64,000 nucleotides of DNA, taken from assembly GCA_964023275.1 (NCBI GenBank), contig OZ029916.1:11028607-11092606 (forward strand), in the 5' to 3' direction. Shown in pieces: positions 22,201 through 34,100 of the stretch. The DNA comes from Norana najaformis (lineage: Eukaryota > Annelida > Clitellata > Crassiclitellata > Hormogastridae). A program made the position numbers and the translations under genes. Within the stretch, counting starts at the first letter, position 1. Every line of letters starts with the position of its first letter. The notes under the pieces were generated by a model. It was not told where the DNA came from, made no database searches, and saw only the letters and a list, made by a program, of their open reading frames with translations.

Positions 22201-25168
22201 AACTGATACGACAACAACCGAGATTCCACCTTCAACAGTAGAATCTATTGCTAATACTACTGAAACTGATGCAGTCTCTACTCAGATTCCGACTTCATCA
22301 GTTAAAGCTATTGCCACTACTCATACAGGCATTACTGCGCTTCCGATAACATCATTGAAAGCTATAGATACTTCTACAGAAACTGATACATCCGCTATTG
22401 CGATTACAACTGTATCAGTAAAAGCTATCGAGAGTACTGCCGGATCTGATACAGCTACTACTGCGATTCCTACGACATCAATGAAAGATGTTGAGAGCAC
22501 CACCGAATCTGAAATAGCCATTACTGAGCTTCCTACCACATCAGAGAAAGCTATTGCTAGTGCAACCGATATTGGTTCAGTAGCTACTGAGATTCCACCT
22601 TCATCAGTAGAATATATTGCTAGTACTACTGAGACTGATGCATTCTCTACTGATGTTCCGACAACATCAGTGATAACCTTTGCAAGAACTGTCGAAACAG
22701 ATGTAGCCATTACTGCAATTCCGACTACATCAGTGAAAACTGCTAGAAGTACTACCGACATTGGTATAGCAACTACTAAGCTTCCGACTTCATCAGCAGA
22801 AACTATTGCTAGTATTAGTCAAGCTTATACAGCCATTACAGAGAATCAGACTTCAACAGTAGAATCTATTGCTAGTACTACTGAAACTGATTTCATCAGT
22901 ACTGAGGTTCCGACTTCATCAGTGAAATCTACTGGTAGTGATACTGACATTGTTATAGCAACTACTGTTAATCCGACATCATCAGCAGAGATTATTTCTA
23001 GTGGTATTGATACTGATACAGCCACTACTGAGATTCGGACTACAGCAGAGATAGCTTTCGCTAATACTACAGAAACTGCGATTCCGGCTTCATCAGTAGA
23101 AGTTCTTGCTAGTACCACTGAAACTGATGCAGCCACTACTGCCCGACCGTCCATTTCAGTGAAAGGTATTGTGAGTACCACCGAATCTGATACACCTACT
23201 ACTGCGATTCCGACTTCCTCAACGGAAACTATTTCCAATAATACCGAAACGGATACAGCCATTATTGAGACTCCGACTTCATCATCAGTTAAAGCTATCG
23301 CTAGTACCACTGAAACTGATACAGGAACTACTGAGATTCCGACTTCCTCAATAGAATCTATTGCTACTAATATAGAAAGTGACAGAGCCACAACTTCGAC
23401 TCCGACCATTTCAGTGAAGTCTACTGAGTCTACTATCGAAACTGTTGTGGGCTCTACTGAGATTCTGAGCACCTCAGTGAAACCTACTGGCAATACTACT
23501 AAGAGTACTGAAACTGATATGGCCACTACTGAGATTCCGACCACACCAATGAATGATATTGCGGGTAATACCGAAACTGGTACAGGTATTATTGTGATTC
23601 CCACCACATCAGTGAAAGCTGTTGTTAATACTACCGATTACGATATAGGCACTACTGCGATTCTGACTTCATCGGTAGAATCTATTACTAGTACTACTGA
23701 AACTGATATAATCACCGAGATTCCGACTTCATCGGGTAAAGCAACTGACACTACTGTCGAAACTCATACAGGCATTACTGCATTTCCGATAACATCATTG
23801 ATAGCTATTGATACTACTAAAGGAACCGATACAGCCGCTATTACGATTCCGACCGCTTCAGCTGAAACTACTGAGAGTACTGCTGAATCTGATACAGAAA
23901 CTTCTGAGATTCCTATCATGTCAGCGAAAGTTATTGAGAGTACTACAGTTTCTGATAGAGCCATTACTGAGATTTTGTCTTCGTCAGTAGAAGCTATTGC
24001 TAGCACCACTAAAATTGATGCAACCATTTCTGAGAGTCGGACAACATCAGAGAGAGCTTTCGCTAATACTACAGAAACTGATACAGCCACTTCTGCGATT
24101 CCGACTTCATCGGCAGAATCTGTTGCCAGTACTACTGAAACTGATACGACAACAACCGAGATTCCACCTTCAACAGTAGAATCTATTGCTAATACTACTG
24201 AAACTGATGCAGTCTCTACTCAGATTCCGACTTCATCAGTTAAAGCTATTGCCACTACTCATACAGGCATTACTGCGCTTCCGATAACATCATTGAAAGC
24301 TATAGATACTTCTACAGAAACTGATACATCCGCTATTGCGATTACAACTGTATCAGTAAAAGCTATCGAGAGTACTGCCGGATCTGATACAGCTACTACT
24401 GCGATTCCTACGACATCAATGAAAGATGTTGAGAGCACCACCGAATCTGAAATAGCCATTACTGAGCTTCCTCCCACATCAGAGAAAGCTATTGCTAGTG
24501 CAACCGATATTGGTTCAGTAGCTACTGAGATTCCACCTTCATCAGTAGAATATATTGCTAGTACTACTGAGACTGATGCAGTCTCTACTGATGTTCCGAC
24601 AACATCAGTGAAAACCTTTGCAAGAACTGTCGAAACAGATGTAGCCACTACTGCAATTCCGACTACATCAGTGAAAACTGCTAGAAGTACTACCGACATT
24701 GGTATAGCAACTACTAAGCTTCCGACTTCATCAGCAGAAACTATTGCTAGTATTAGTCAAGCTTATACAGCCATTACAGAGAATCAGACTTCAACAGTAG
24801 AATCTATTGCTAGTACTACTGAAACTGATTTCATCAGTACTGAGGTTCCGACTTCATCAGTGAAATCTACTGGTAGTGATACTGACATTGTTATAGCAAC
24901 TACTGTTATTCCGACATCATCAGCAGAGATTATTTCTAGTGGTATTGATACTGATACAGCCACTACTGAGATTCGGACTACAGCAGAGATAGCTTTCGCT
25001 AATACTACAGAAACTGCGATTCCGGCTTCATCAGTAGAAGTTCTTGCTAGTACCACTGAAACTGATGCAGCCACTACTGCCCGACCGTCCATTTCAGTGA
25101 AAGGTATTGTGAGTACCACCGAATCTGATACACCTACTACTGCGATTCCGACCATTTCATTCTACTGA
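16223..25168 (+). CDS. Gene 2 exon 1: signal peptide and Ser/Thr mucin repeats, up to frame break
   Basis: ATG at 16223 was chosen because the next residues, MQVKWNALSLKLFILSGFLM, form a classic signal peptide with a likely cut after NNA. Other in-frame starts just upstream are not ATG. The remaining roughly 2,950 residues are an array of a 21-residue (63-bp) unit typified by TETDTATTEIPTSSVEAIAS, diverged in the first half and increasingly uniform after about 20.5 kb. Thr and Ser dominate and Cys is absent, as in mucin domains. N-x-S/T sites are frequent. The frame ends in TGA at 25166-25168 because of a local deletion. Confidence 0.85.
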   Translation: MQVKWNALSLKLFILSGFLMINNAEESTLTQTSKEATTFLTTSVFHTIDVTVTNVTNKATTERPLNSTPPDFNQTNDDITRIESTLGIVSIEGTTATPITAFPTSSVKPIDSTAETDTVTATISPSVAFDITTEFDKTTAVIVTPNPETTERTLPDTANILTSPVEAADSTTEPNTASTAIPISSVEATVDTSEKYKATGAITTILVNNIDRTNETGPGTSAITSALANVNANTKTDRSTIAITISSDEDIYSPTKADIDITSILTSTADNTNYTSEFDTATTESHPSLVRATDSAIESDTANTAISTSSVKVIANTTETNTANNEITPSSGTAIDNTIETDTATTEIPSVKTNTNIVETDTATTAIPITSAKVSASIAETETAMSMNQTSSVIVFASTTDSIIAITEIPTSSVEAIASRIETETATTPIPTSKLETIPNNTEIHMETTEISTTLVKDIAIITETDTAYTEIFTLTVKLNDSITGSDIASTEIPTSSAQTNPNTTEINTVTTEISKSSLAAIARTVETDAATTSIQTTSVKATGSTIDIGSATTKIPTSSAETIASTTQANTATTEKQTSTVESVASTVSTQIPTSSVKAIATTVETHTGITTIPITSLKAIDTTTEIDTAANAITTESVKAIESSAESDTATTSIPTTSMKDVESTTASEIAITDTPTISEKAVASATDIGSVATPVEAIARTEIPSSSAQAQTSSVETGLINTAIPTTFNSTTETDAATPAIPTSSVETIANITDTDMTTTENPASSVESIDSTPETNAVTTDVPTSSVKAIATTVETHTVKTASTTTDIVTATTKIPISSAETIASISHANTATTENQTSTVESIASTTETDVISTEIPTSSDKAIATTVETHTGFTAIPTTSVKAIESTADSDTATTAIPTSSAETIHNTAESYIATTEFPPSPVKAIADNNENDTATTEISTPLVETVDSTNHIDAATTVIPTPLVNFIASTTDIGTAITEIPASSLKAIVSSEQIDTTSTVIAHTLRKAIISTTETVTAITETPNSSVETIASTTKTDAATTARPTISVKDNESTAETDTAITAITTPSVPNTIETDIAATEISTTSMRDIENTTESHRAIIETSTTSENAIAAATNNRTASTEISTSSVKTIANATETDSVSTEIRTSPVKAIVSTIESHRAITEISTTSLRDIENTTESHRAISETSTTSEKAIAAATDIRTGTTEISTASVKTIANATETGTVSTEILTSSVKASVSTFETTTAISFTSLKTLASSTETGEISEIPTSSVEAIASIAETDITTTQITSSSVQANANNVETDVAITTIPTTSVKATASTIDIGRATAEIPTSSAETIASISQANTATTENQTSTVESIASTTETNVITTAIPTSSVKAIATTVETQTSITAFPITSLKAIDTTTETDTATSAIPTSSAKAIQSSAGSDTATSMKDVESTTESEIGITETPTTSEKAIASATDIGSVATEIPPSSVEYIASTTETDAVSTDVPTTSVKTFARTVETDVATTAIPTTSVKTARSTTDIGIATTKLPTSSAETIASISQAYTAITENQTSTVESIANTTETDFISTEVPTSSVKSIGSDTDIVIATTVNPTSSAEIISSGIDTDTATTEIRTTAEIAFANTTETAIPASSVEVLASTTETDATTTARPSISVKGIVSTTESDTPTTAIPTSSTETISNNTETDTAIIETPTSSSVKAIASTTETDTGTTEIPTSSIESIATNIESDRATTSTPTISVKSTESTIETVVGSTEILSTSVKPTGNTTKSTETDMATTEIPTTPMNDIAGNTETGTGIIVIPTTSVKAVVNTTDYDIGTTAILTSSVESITSTTETDIITEIPTSSGKATDTTVETHTGITAFPITSLIAIDTTKGTDTAAITIPTASAETTESTAESDTETSEIPIMSAKVIESTTVSDRAITEILSSSVEAIASTTKIDATISESRTTSERAFANTTETDTATSAIPTSSAESVASTTETDTTTTEIPPSTVESIANTTETDAVSTQIPTSSVKAIATTHTGITALPITSLKAIDTSTETDTSAIAITTVSVKAIESTAGSDTATTAIPTTSMKDVESTTESEIAITELPTTSEKAIASATDIGSVATEIPPSSVEYIASTTETDAFSTDVPTTSVITFARTVETDVAITAIPTTSVKTARSTTDIGIATTKLPTSSAETIASISQAYTAITENQTSTVESIASTTETDFISTEVPTSSVKSTGSDTDIVIATTVNPTSSAEIISSGIDTDTATTEIRTTAEIAFANTTETAIPASSVEVLASTTETDAATTARPSISVKGIVSTTESDTPTTAIPTSSTETISNNTETDTAIIETPTSSSVKAIASTTETDTGTTEIPTSSIESIATNIESDRATTSTPTISVKSTESTIETVVGSTEILSTSVKPTGNTTKSTETDMATTEIPTTPMNDIAGNTETGTGIIVIPTTSVKAVVNTTDYDIGTTAILTSSVESITSTTETDIITEIPTSSGKATDTTVETHTGITAFPITSLIAIDTTKGTDTAAITIPTASAETTESTAESDTETSEIPIMSAKVIESTTVSDRAITEILSSSVEAIASTTKIDATISESRTTSERAFANTTETDTATSAIPTSSAESVASTTETDTTTTEIPPSTVESIANTTETDAVSTQIPTSSVKAIATTHTGITALPITSLKAIDTSTETDTSAIAITTVSVKAIESTAGSDTATTAIPTTSMKDVESTTESEIAITELPPTSEKAIASATDIGSVATEIPPSSVEYIASTTETDAVSTDVPTTSVKTFARTVETDVATTAIPTTSVKTARSTTDIGIATTKLPTSSAETIASISQAYTAITENQTSTVESIASTTETDFISTEVPTSSVKSTGSDTDIVIATTVIPTSSAEIISSGIDTDTATTEIRTTAEIAFANTTETAIPASSVEVLASTTETDAATTARPSISVKGIVSTTESDTPTTAIPTISFY

Positions 25169-28100
25169 GTCTACTATCGAAACTGTTGTGGCCTCTACTG
25201 AGATTCTGAGCACCTCAGTGAAACCTACTGGCAATACTACTAAGAGTACTGAAACTGATATGGCCACTACTGAGATTCCGACCACACCAATGAAAGATAT
25301 TGAGAGTACTATCGTATCTGATAGAGCCATTACTGCTAGTACCACTAAAACTGACGCAGCCATTTCTGCGAGTCGGGCAACATCAGAGAGAGCTTTCGCT
25401 AATACTACAGAAACTGATACAGCCACTTCTGCGATTCCGACTTCATCGGCAGAATCTGTTGCCAGTACTACTGAAACTGATACGACAACAACCGAGATTC
25501 CACCTTCAACAGTAGAATCTATTGCTAATACTACTGAAACTGATGCAGTCTCTACTCAGATTCCGACTTCATCAGTTAAAGCTATTGCCACTACTCATAC
25601 AGGCATTACTGCGCTTCCGATAACATCATTGAAAGCTATAGATACTTCTACAGAAACTGATACATCCGCTATTGCGATTACAACTGTATCAGTAAAAGCT
25701 ATCGAGAGTACTGCCGGATCTGATACAGCTACTACTGCGATTCCTACGACATCAATGAAAGATGTTGAGAGCACCACCGAATCTGAAATAGCCATTACTG
25801 AGCTTCCTACCACATCAGAGAAAGCTATTGCTAGTGCAACCGATATTGGTTCAGTAGCTACTGAGATTCCACCTTCATCAGTAGAATATATTGCTAGTAC
25901 TACTGAGACTGATGCAGTCTCTACTGATGTTCCGACAACATCAGTGAAAACCTTTGCAAGAACTGTCGAAACAGATGTAGCCACTACTGCAATTCCGACT
26001 ACATCAGTGAAAACTGCTAGAAGTACTACCGACATTGGTATAGCAACTACTAAGCTTCCGACTTCATCAGCAGAAACTATTGCTAGTATTAGTCAAGCTT
26101 ATACAGCCATTACAGAGAATCAGACTTCAACAGTAGAATCTATTGCTAGTACTACTGAAACTGATTTCATCAGTACTGAGGTTCCGACTTCATCAGTGAA
26201 ATCTACTGGTAGTGATACTGACATTGTTATAGCAACTACTGTTATTCCGACATCATCAGTAGAGATTATTTCTAGTGGTATTGATACTGATACAGCCACT
26301 ACTGAGATTCGGACTACAGCAGAGATAGCTTTCGCTAATACTACAGAAACTGCGATTCCGGCTTCATCAGTAGAAGTTCTTGCTAGTACCACTGAAACTG
26401 ATGCAGCCACTACTGCCCGACCGTCCATTTCAGTGAAAGGTATTGTGAGTACCACCGAATCTGATACACCTACTACTGCGATTCCGACCATTTCTGAGTC
26501 TACTATCGAAATTGTTATGGCCTTTTCTGAGATTCTGAGCACCTCAGTGAAACCTACTGGTAGTACTACTAAGAGTACTGAAACTGATATGGCCACTACT
26601 GAGATTCCGACCACACCAATGAAAGATATTGAGAGTAGTATCGTATCTGATAGAGCCATTACTGCTAGTACCACTAAAACTGACGCAGCCATTTCTGCGA
26701 GTCGGACAACATCAGAGAGAGCTTTCGCTAATACTACAGAAACTGATACAGGCACTGCCGACAAATATTCCAGCGGCAATTTTACAACAGAATTTGATCT
26801 TCTTCAAAGTGAGTAATAAGAACAAAAATTTCTTCGCATCTTTTACATTGATTTTTTCCCTTTTGGAACTTACCATCTAATCTAATCTAATCTTTTGACT
26901 TCTCTAGCTCCGTTATCATAATGCTCAAGGCATCAATCGATTGTCGTTTCAGGTCAAACAATCGCAATCCATAATCATAATCCGTTGGAGAAACCGGGTC
27001 GAGTTCCGATAGGTTAGGGAAGCAGGCGTTGGGCTACGATGGGTAGGCAAGTTGAAAGAGATGGGTCTTGAGTTTAGACCTGAATGACATCAAAGATTTG
27101 ACATAACGATTAGAACTTGCCAGCGAATTGCAAGGCCGTAGACCATCAACCGAGAAGGCCCAAGAGCCCAGTACAGTTCGGTTACTGAGCACAACAAGAG
27201 TCACGGTGTCCATTGCTCGAGTGCAATATTTGTTACCAGGTACTTTTGCACGCCAATGTTAGTTTAGGTGAAGCCCAAAACATGTTTCTTCATTTTGTCT
27301 GCAATTTTTGCTTTTGAATAATACTGTTTTGGCTCGTCCTTCTGTGTGTTTTGTAACAATTCTCACCTGTAAATCTCATGAAATAATTTGCGTATTATTC
27401 ACGCATTCATTCATTCATTCGGAGCATTTAATGTAGCACCCAGAACCTACCAGAACTTAACCTGAACTTTATTACTGTTGTTTCGCAAATTTGCATGACA
27501 CGATAGCTGATTGAGCTCTGTCCCTCTGGCAACTTTTTGAACGGTCGCTGTGCAAGGACCTGGAGCAAGTCTTCGATGTACAATTGCTTAAATACCTTCG
27601 CGCCAACCAATGATGCATGTTATTCTATAACGGCGATACTTAGATACATACCGCATGACCATGTGGTCATATCACTTGTTCTCATCTATTGCTACTACTA
27701 CAGAGACTGGCACAGCCGCTAATGCCATATGACCATGTGGTCTTATCACGTGTTCTCTCGTTGTCCAGGAACCTCGCAATCAGAAAGTACTTTCGTCATA
27801 TCTACGAGTCGACCTGGTCAACCACCAAATTTTGGTTAGTTGTCTTGGTTAGTTTGGTTAGTTGGTTAATTGTTTGGGTTAGTTTGGTTAGTTGGTTAGT
27901 TGTTTTGGTTAGTTTGGTTAGTTAGTTTGCTTATCTAATAATGCTACTGAAATATAGCAGTTTTTTGATCTTCTGGAGTGAGCTCTTATACTTATATGGC
28001 GCACTAGCAGGCAATTAGAACAATATGATAATCATTTTAATTTAATATTTACAGTACTTTTGTTATCAAACACGGTTTTCATTCACGTTCGTCTTATTCG

Positions 28101-31100
28101 ACAGTATCCACCGATATCTTTTTCTTAATTGTCCTGATGCGAAAGATTTATCTTCAAACTACAGGAACATGAAGAAATTCTGATGCAGTGTCAACAACAA
28201 CATAACTCCCAAACACCATCACATCACTCCTCAAATCACTTCATTGGCTTAAAATACCTGGATGAATAGAGCACGAAGTCCTATCCCTTACCTATAACAC
28301 ACTTCAATCCTCCCAACTCGCCTACCTTCGTCAGTTATTTACAATCCAACCTCTCCATTCAATCCGCTCCTCTTCCGCCATAAAACTGCTCCGCCTTCCC
28401 GTCACCTGATCCTTAAAATTTGTAAATCGCTCCAGAATTATAGCTGTCTCGCGTCTCTGGAATAAACTCTCACTAATAATCTAACCCATCCTACGAACTC
28501 TCCAACAATTCACCCTTTGCAATCTCTGCGCAGGTCTTCCACTCAAAGCCGAAAACACTCCTCTTCCACAGATCCTTTCCTGATTCTTCCTCTTCCCTCT
28601 GATCTCACTTTCCGGTTCAATCCCAAACTCCAGTCGCAATAGCCGTCCGACTGTCTGCCTGCTTGACTCCTGGATCTTGACCTGAAACCGAATCCTCATG
28701 CCTATCGATTTTGTTTTACTGACAGCCTGTGAATAAGTTGGTTCCTGCGACTTAGCTTTCGTTGGGCGCTATATAAATCTCGAGCTTACGATTTCAAATT
28801 ACGAACATATTCCAGCAAATATCAACTTAAAATTCAAAGGCATGGTTTATAGTAACAGTATTGATCTTTAAGACTAACAGTGTCAACTAATAGCGCTATT
28901 GCCTCGTTTTGAAGTTTTCATTGACTGCTTTTTACATATGTAAAATTTGCAACCTTTTTAACACCGATTTTGTTTCAGAATATTCATGGGATAAAATGAA
29001 CGTTTGAGAAAGTTAGTGCGCTGCTATTAGATGAGTTTATTTTGAACGACATGCACTTTGTGACTGTGTAGCCTACGTGTGTGATTTTAGAAAATAAATG
29101 TCTGAATATATCATCCTCGTTGAAAGGGCGAACTACAGGATTTGTCGATTACTTGGATAAAGAATCAGAGAGTTACTTAAAACTGCAAAGAATCATAGAG
29201 AACGCAGTGAGTTAGTCTCTTCAGACATTCGTATGCCATAGTATAATAGAAATAATATTATTACTGCTGACGATATTGAAATCCTAACGCAGTACTCATT
29301 ACTTGCTTCGCTTGTGAGTGCAAAGCAGTCATTCGAAGCAAAGACTTCGTTAGGATAGGAGCGCATGGTGTTACGATTCGTGCATATAATTGAGCGAAAT
29401 TATTTAGTCGGACTGATAGCAGTATTCAAGTTGTTAGCTGCTACGAAAGAAACTTTCATCGCAACTAATTTTAAGGACATTAAGTCTAAACAGTAGGGAC
29501 ACTATTGAAGAACAACTAGACTTTCGGATAAAAAGACAAATAAGCATAATTTATTTTAATCTTTTCATGCTTTCAGTTGAACGATGCATTTGCTGGTTGT
29601 CCCGGCTTCATCAAAGCGATCGTTACAGCAATTCGGTAAGTTCATATCAAGAGGAGGAGGAGGAGGAGGACTGTGTCACACTGCACACTATTCAAGATAA
29701 ACGGTCGCCTGTCAGTGGCACTTCAGCTGATTATATCTGCTGTGGCAAATCTAGACGCTGCAAAAGCTTATAAACTGCAAATTCTTTATGGAGGACAATC
29801 TGTTTTAAGACTCATGGAGATCAAAATTTTAATTCAACCAAATATCGGGTTACATTTGATAGGCTTCTTTTACATTCAAATCGAAACACTTGTTATCTTA
29901 CTAATCATAGGCCTACAATTTTGCTATAATGGAACACATCTGGTGACTTAAAGAGGTGATATATTGGATTAATATAAATTGCAAATGACACTGAATCACG
30001 TCACTCTGATGGTACGGTATAGATTCCCATAGTTTTTGTTCGAAAGAAGATCTAAGTTTTTGTCTTTTTTCAGAAGTCAATACCAACTTAATTGATTCCA
30101 AACCCTAGTTGCCGGAAAAAGACTGCTTTATAAACAATGCAATCGCTGATGTGGTTGTGCCTCTTGTGTCTGTCGTTGTTAGGCGCTACAAATCGCCGAG
30201 ATTGCGGCGAAGTAGCGGTTCAGAGGCGGAGCCAAGTGTGAGCAGTTGGGCCAACTACAGACAAGACCTTGTGCTTAGCTACAAGGTAGTCTTCCGCGCC
30301 AAGGAAGCTGTGCTGGAGACGGACAGGGTGAGGGAGTTCATCGATCGCATGGTGATCAATCGGCTGAAACATCTGAATGTCAGCGGAGCTCAGATCGACC
30401 CTGAATACGCCGAACTGCACGCCAGGCAAGATCTACTCAACCAGAGTAAGCATCGTTTAAAGGCTTCTGTTGTTAGACCTACTAACAAAGGAAATCCATC
30501 AGTTTTATCATCATATTTCTCTGTGTTCCGTTACATAATTTTAAGACGATCCGATAGTTACTATGCATTGCCATAGGATAGGCACAGGTCACTGGCCCCT
30601 GGGATCTGGGTCCACTCAGTGCTGCGCCTCTGCCATGGCTCCATATGCAATAGAACACAAGCGAATTACATATTATACATAAAAATAATCGTGAAACCGT
30701 TTGGTATAATCGTAAGTAACAGAATTATAAGTAGCATAATTAACAATAATTAATAATATAAGTAACATAATTATAAGAAACAGAATTACAAAACGAGACG
30801 TGTCTCTGTTTTATACGGCGACACCAATCGTCTCTATAACTCAGCGATAGCCTACCTCAGCTAACCAGCTACCGTCTGCATAATACTGAACTTTGCCAAA
30901 CCAAGAGAACTCTTACATCTTTAAACTATTCCCACCATTTTTCTTTTGCTTAGAATTTTCCTATATATGTATTTCTGTATGCATGTATGTATATGAGTAA
31001 TTATATAACACCTTTCTTGAACCTGTGTATCTTGGAACTAAAGGAATTTGACTTAAGATGAAGCTGACAATATTTCTGGCGAAAGAGTTCGGATTTTAGT

Positions 31101-34100
31101 GGAAGATTGTTTCAGAAGGACGGTCCAGTCTGTACATTAGCCGATGACTATCAGCTTTCCACGCGTTGTTGAACCCAGGGTTTGCTGGCCCAGTCAGCAC
31201 GAAACAGGAACGCAGAGTCCCTGATGGGTTTTTGAATCCGTGCCAACTATCCAGTCGGGTTATGAATGTGATTCTGTCCTTAGTCGGAAGCCAGCGCAGA
31301 GTCCCTGTCGCAGTGGATATTCTACAAGTTGGCTATAGTTCATCGGCTCACTTTAGGACGCAATGCAGCTGAATGTCGACAGGCATGTGAAGACTGCGTA
31401 TTTCGTCGCATAGAGCGTGACACTGCTCTAACCTGCGGGTTTTTATTTTCGCTGTCGCAATGCAACAGACATCAACTGATGGTCTCTTTCAAGTGAAATC
31501 ACACTCTGCGGTTATTATCAGTTGGAGAGGTCCAGTCAAAAGCCGTAGGGAGGGAAGCCGGAAGTTAGGCTACGGTGGGTAAACAGGTTGAAACAGACGA
31601 GTCTTAAGTTTCGATCTGACAGAACAGACTGAACCAAGCAGCGAATTCTAGAGATTCGAACGAGTCTTCAGAAAATGACTTAAGCCCGCTTTTGTTTTGT
31701 TTCGATGCTGAGTTTCAGGAGTTGTTGCTTTTTCTTAAACAGTGGCGCTTTATAAGTTGTTGCGATTCTTACATATCTTGATCTAATGCGCCCTAGAATT
31801 TTGTCTATAAGTCGAAATATTTTGTCTTTAGCGCTGATGTTTCCGTTCGTCTGTGGAAAGTTGAAAGGCATCTGTCCTGTCTGTCATCAGTGCATTGGAT
31901 TCGGAGTCTCTACCGGATGCGTTCCGGAATGCGATGAGACTCGGAACGAGGTCTGCGTCGTCATTAATCTCCAGGAAGTCAGAACCACCTGCCAGTAAGA
32001 TGAATTCTTCATATCACATAAATCGCCATCAGTAGGTTAAACTTTTCCTGCCAGTCAGATGAACTCTCAGCTCCTCTTCGTCCCATTTGCCACAATACTC
32101 TCGTGTTTCCTACGTATTGTTCAGCAGAACCGCTTCTGGCGAAGCAGGACGTTTTGGGCGCCAGAAGGTACAGAAAATCGATGTTATTGTGTTGTCAAAT
32201 GGATACTAATGCTCTGCTAATAAATTTGTATTAAATTTGTATACGTTTCATAAAGTTTCTTGTGTGAAATGAAGTTTCGTGTTCGATTAACTCTTCATGT
32301 CTCACAAGTGCAATTATTGTGAATAAATAGATAAATAAATAAACAGGAGTTCAGATCTACCCAGTAATATATTAAAGTTTTGAGTTAAGACTTTCAAGGT
32401 GAGAGTCTTTGGTCTCTGCATGACACTGACCACCGGCCAAATTTTCTTAAAGTTGTTCACTGTAATGATCGGTGGACATAGTTGTTGGTGCTGTCGTCCT
32501 CTTTCGCATGGTCGATTTCATCGTAGACAGCCTTGAGACACTCGTAGGTGGTCTTTTCCCTTTGAAATGTTTGAATTTAGTTTAAGCAGAAATCTCACTC
32601 CCCCTAGTAAAACTGTATTATTTGCATTGAAGCTCCGTGTTCAAGCGGTTAGGCACAAGCGTCATCAGATATCGCCTTTTTGTGTTTTTCTTCGTGATTT
32701 CAATTGCTATATTTGACTTCTTCTCTAAAGCGAGTCGACTCGAAGAGTAAAAGCTCATTACTCAAGATGCAAATGAAACATCTGTACCTTTTTCTCAAAA
32801 AGGCCTATTGTTTGGCGTAAATTTAAATGTACAATATAAGTGCTTAGAATTTGATGATATTTAGTAATAATGAAGTCTAAATCCACAGTTATCGATTCGG
32901 TTATTTAGGGAATTATGCTGACGTTCTGAGCCTCACTTGAACGTCTGCCTCAATTGATCGGCGAATGTGCATTAAAGACAAAGGTGTTGCGCAAACACAT
33001 TATTTAAATCCAGACAGGTGGAAGACAACCTTTCCAAGAACGCTAATATGCTATCAATGTGTGCTTGACGTTGAATAGAATTGTAAATGAACGCCACATG
33101 TTTACCCTTTTCTAACTTATTAAGATACTATTAAGAGGAATTGACATAACAAACGCATACCAAATCCACTTAGTATGCCTATATATATGCTTTGTCCAAA
33201 TCGACTCACATCACATTTCATTGATAGTTTCCGTTTCAATTCTGTAGCTGCAACAGAAACTTCGTTCCGGTTGGGGAACAATGTGTTCACCAAGACATAA
33301 TCATCGCAATTGTTTTCGGTTCATTGGCGATTCTGTTGCTGATCCTACTGTTGGTCTGCGTCTGTAAACGAAAACCATGGCGCAGAAGTAAAAAATACAA
33401 AGTAACCATCGTCAGAAAACCACAAAAGAATGGGTAAGGATTCCTGACGAATATTTTACAATATTTTAGGTCATTTCGCTTCCATTAACTACGACAATGA
33501 TGTGTAAGGCATCAGAAAGCTTACGCGCCTTTATAAGCTTTCAAGTGGCGCTACATGAATGTCCATATCTGTTTATGCATACAAGAATAGTTTACTAACG
33601 ATCGCTGCTTTGAGCCCAATGGATGTTAAACGCAGATATGGATCATTACTCTGGCAGACGACTCACTGAAGATATCACACGATGAGATTTGTGAACAGAT
33701 TGGTCTTATGCAGGGACTAAGAAGATCAACAGATATGGATCATCAAAACAGCCAATTGTTGGGCTATGATCTGGAAACTTCTAACGCGTGTGTCTGTACT
33801 TTAGCATTTATATAGCACCTCATAGGAACTTCTCGAATGCGCTGGTCGTCGTCGTCACAATCATATACACATCAACAGTCAAGGCGTCGTCCGTCGATGG
33901 TCGCTTCAAAGCGCATAGCGCAGTCCTTTGAATTAGCCAGTTGGAAAAGACTGGTTGAGTTTGGGACCCAAGCGATAGCAGAGATCCAAAAGAGTGGACT
34001 GAAAACATCGGATCTGCCATTGGAAAAGTCCAGTACTGTCCGGTTTTCGGATCTAAACAAATGCAAGCTGTCCAGTGATCGAGTGAGTCTAAGAGGTGTG

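Noticed and set aside
16441..26779. Many long minus-strand open frames opposite the mucin repeats, rich in Val, Ile, Ser and Ala
   Set aside because: They mirror the sense repeat: a 63-bp unit without stops in antisense gives hydrophobic repeat proteins automatically. They follow every sense-strand duplication and have no start context of their own.
30109..30182. Upstream extension of the SEA exon frame
   Set aside because: It reads through the intron. The phase and the TCGTTGTTAG acceptor place the exon start at 30183.
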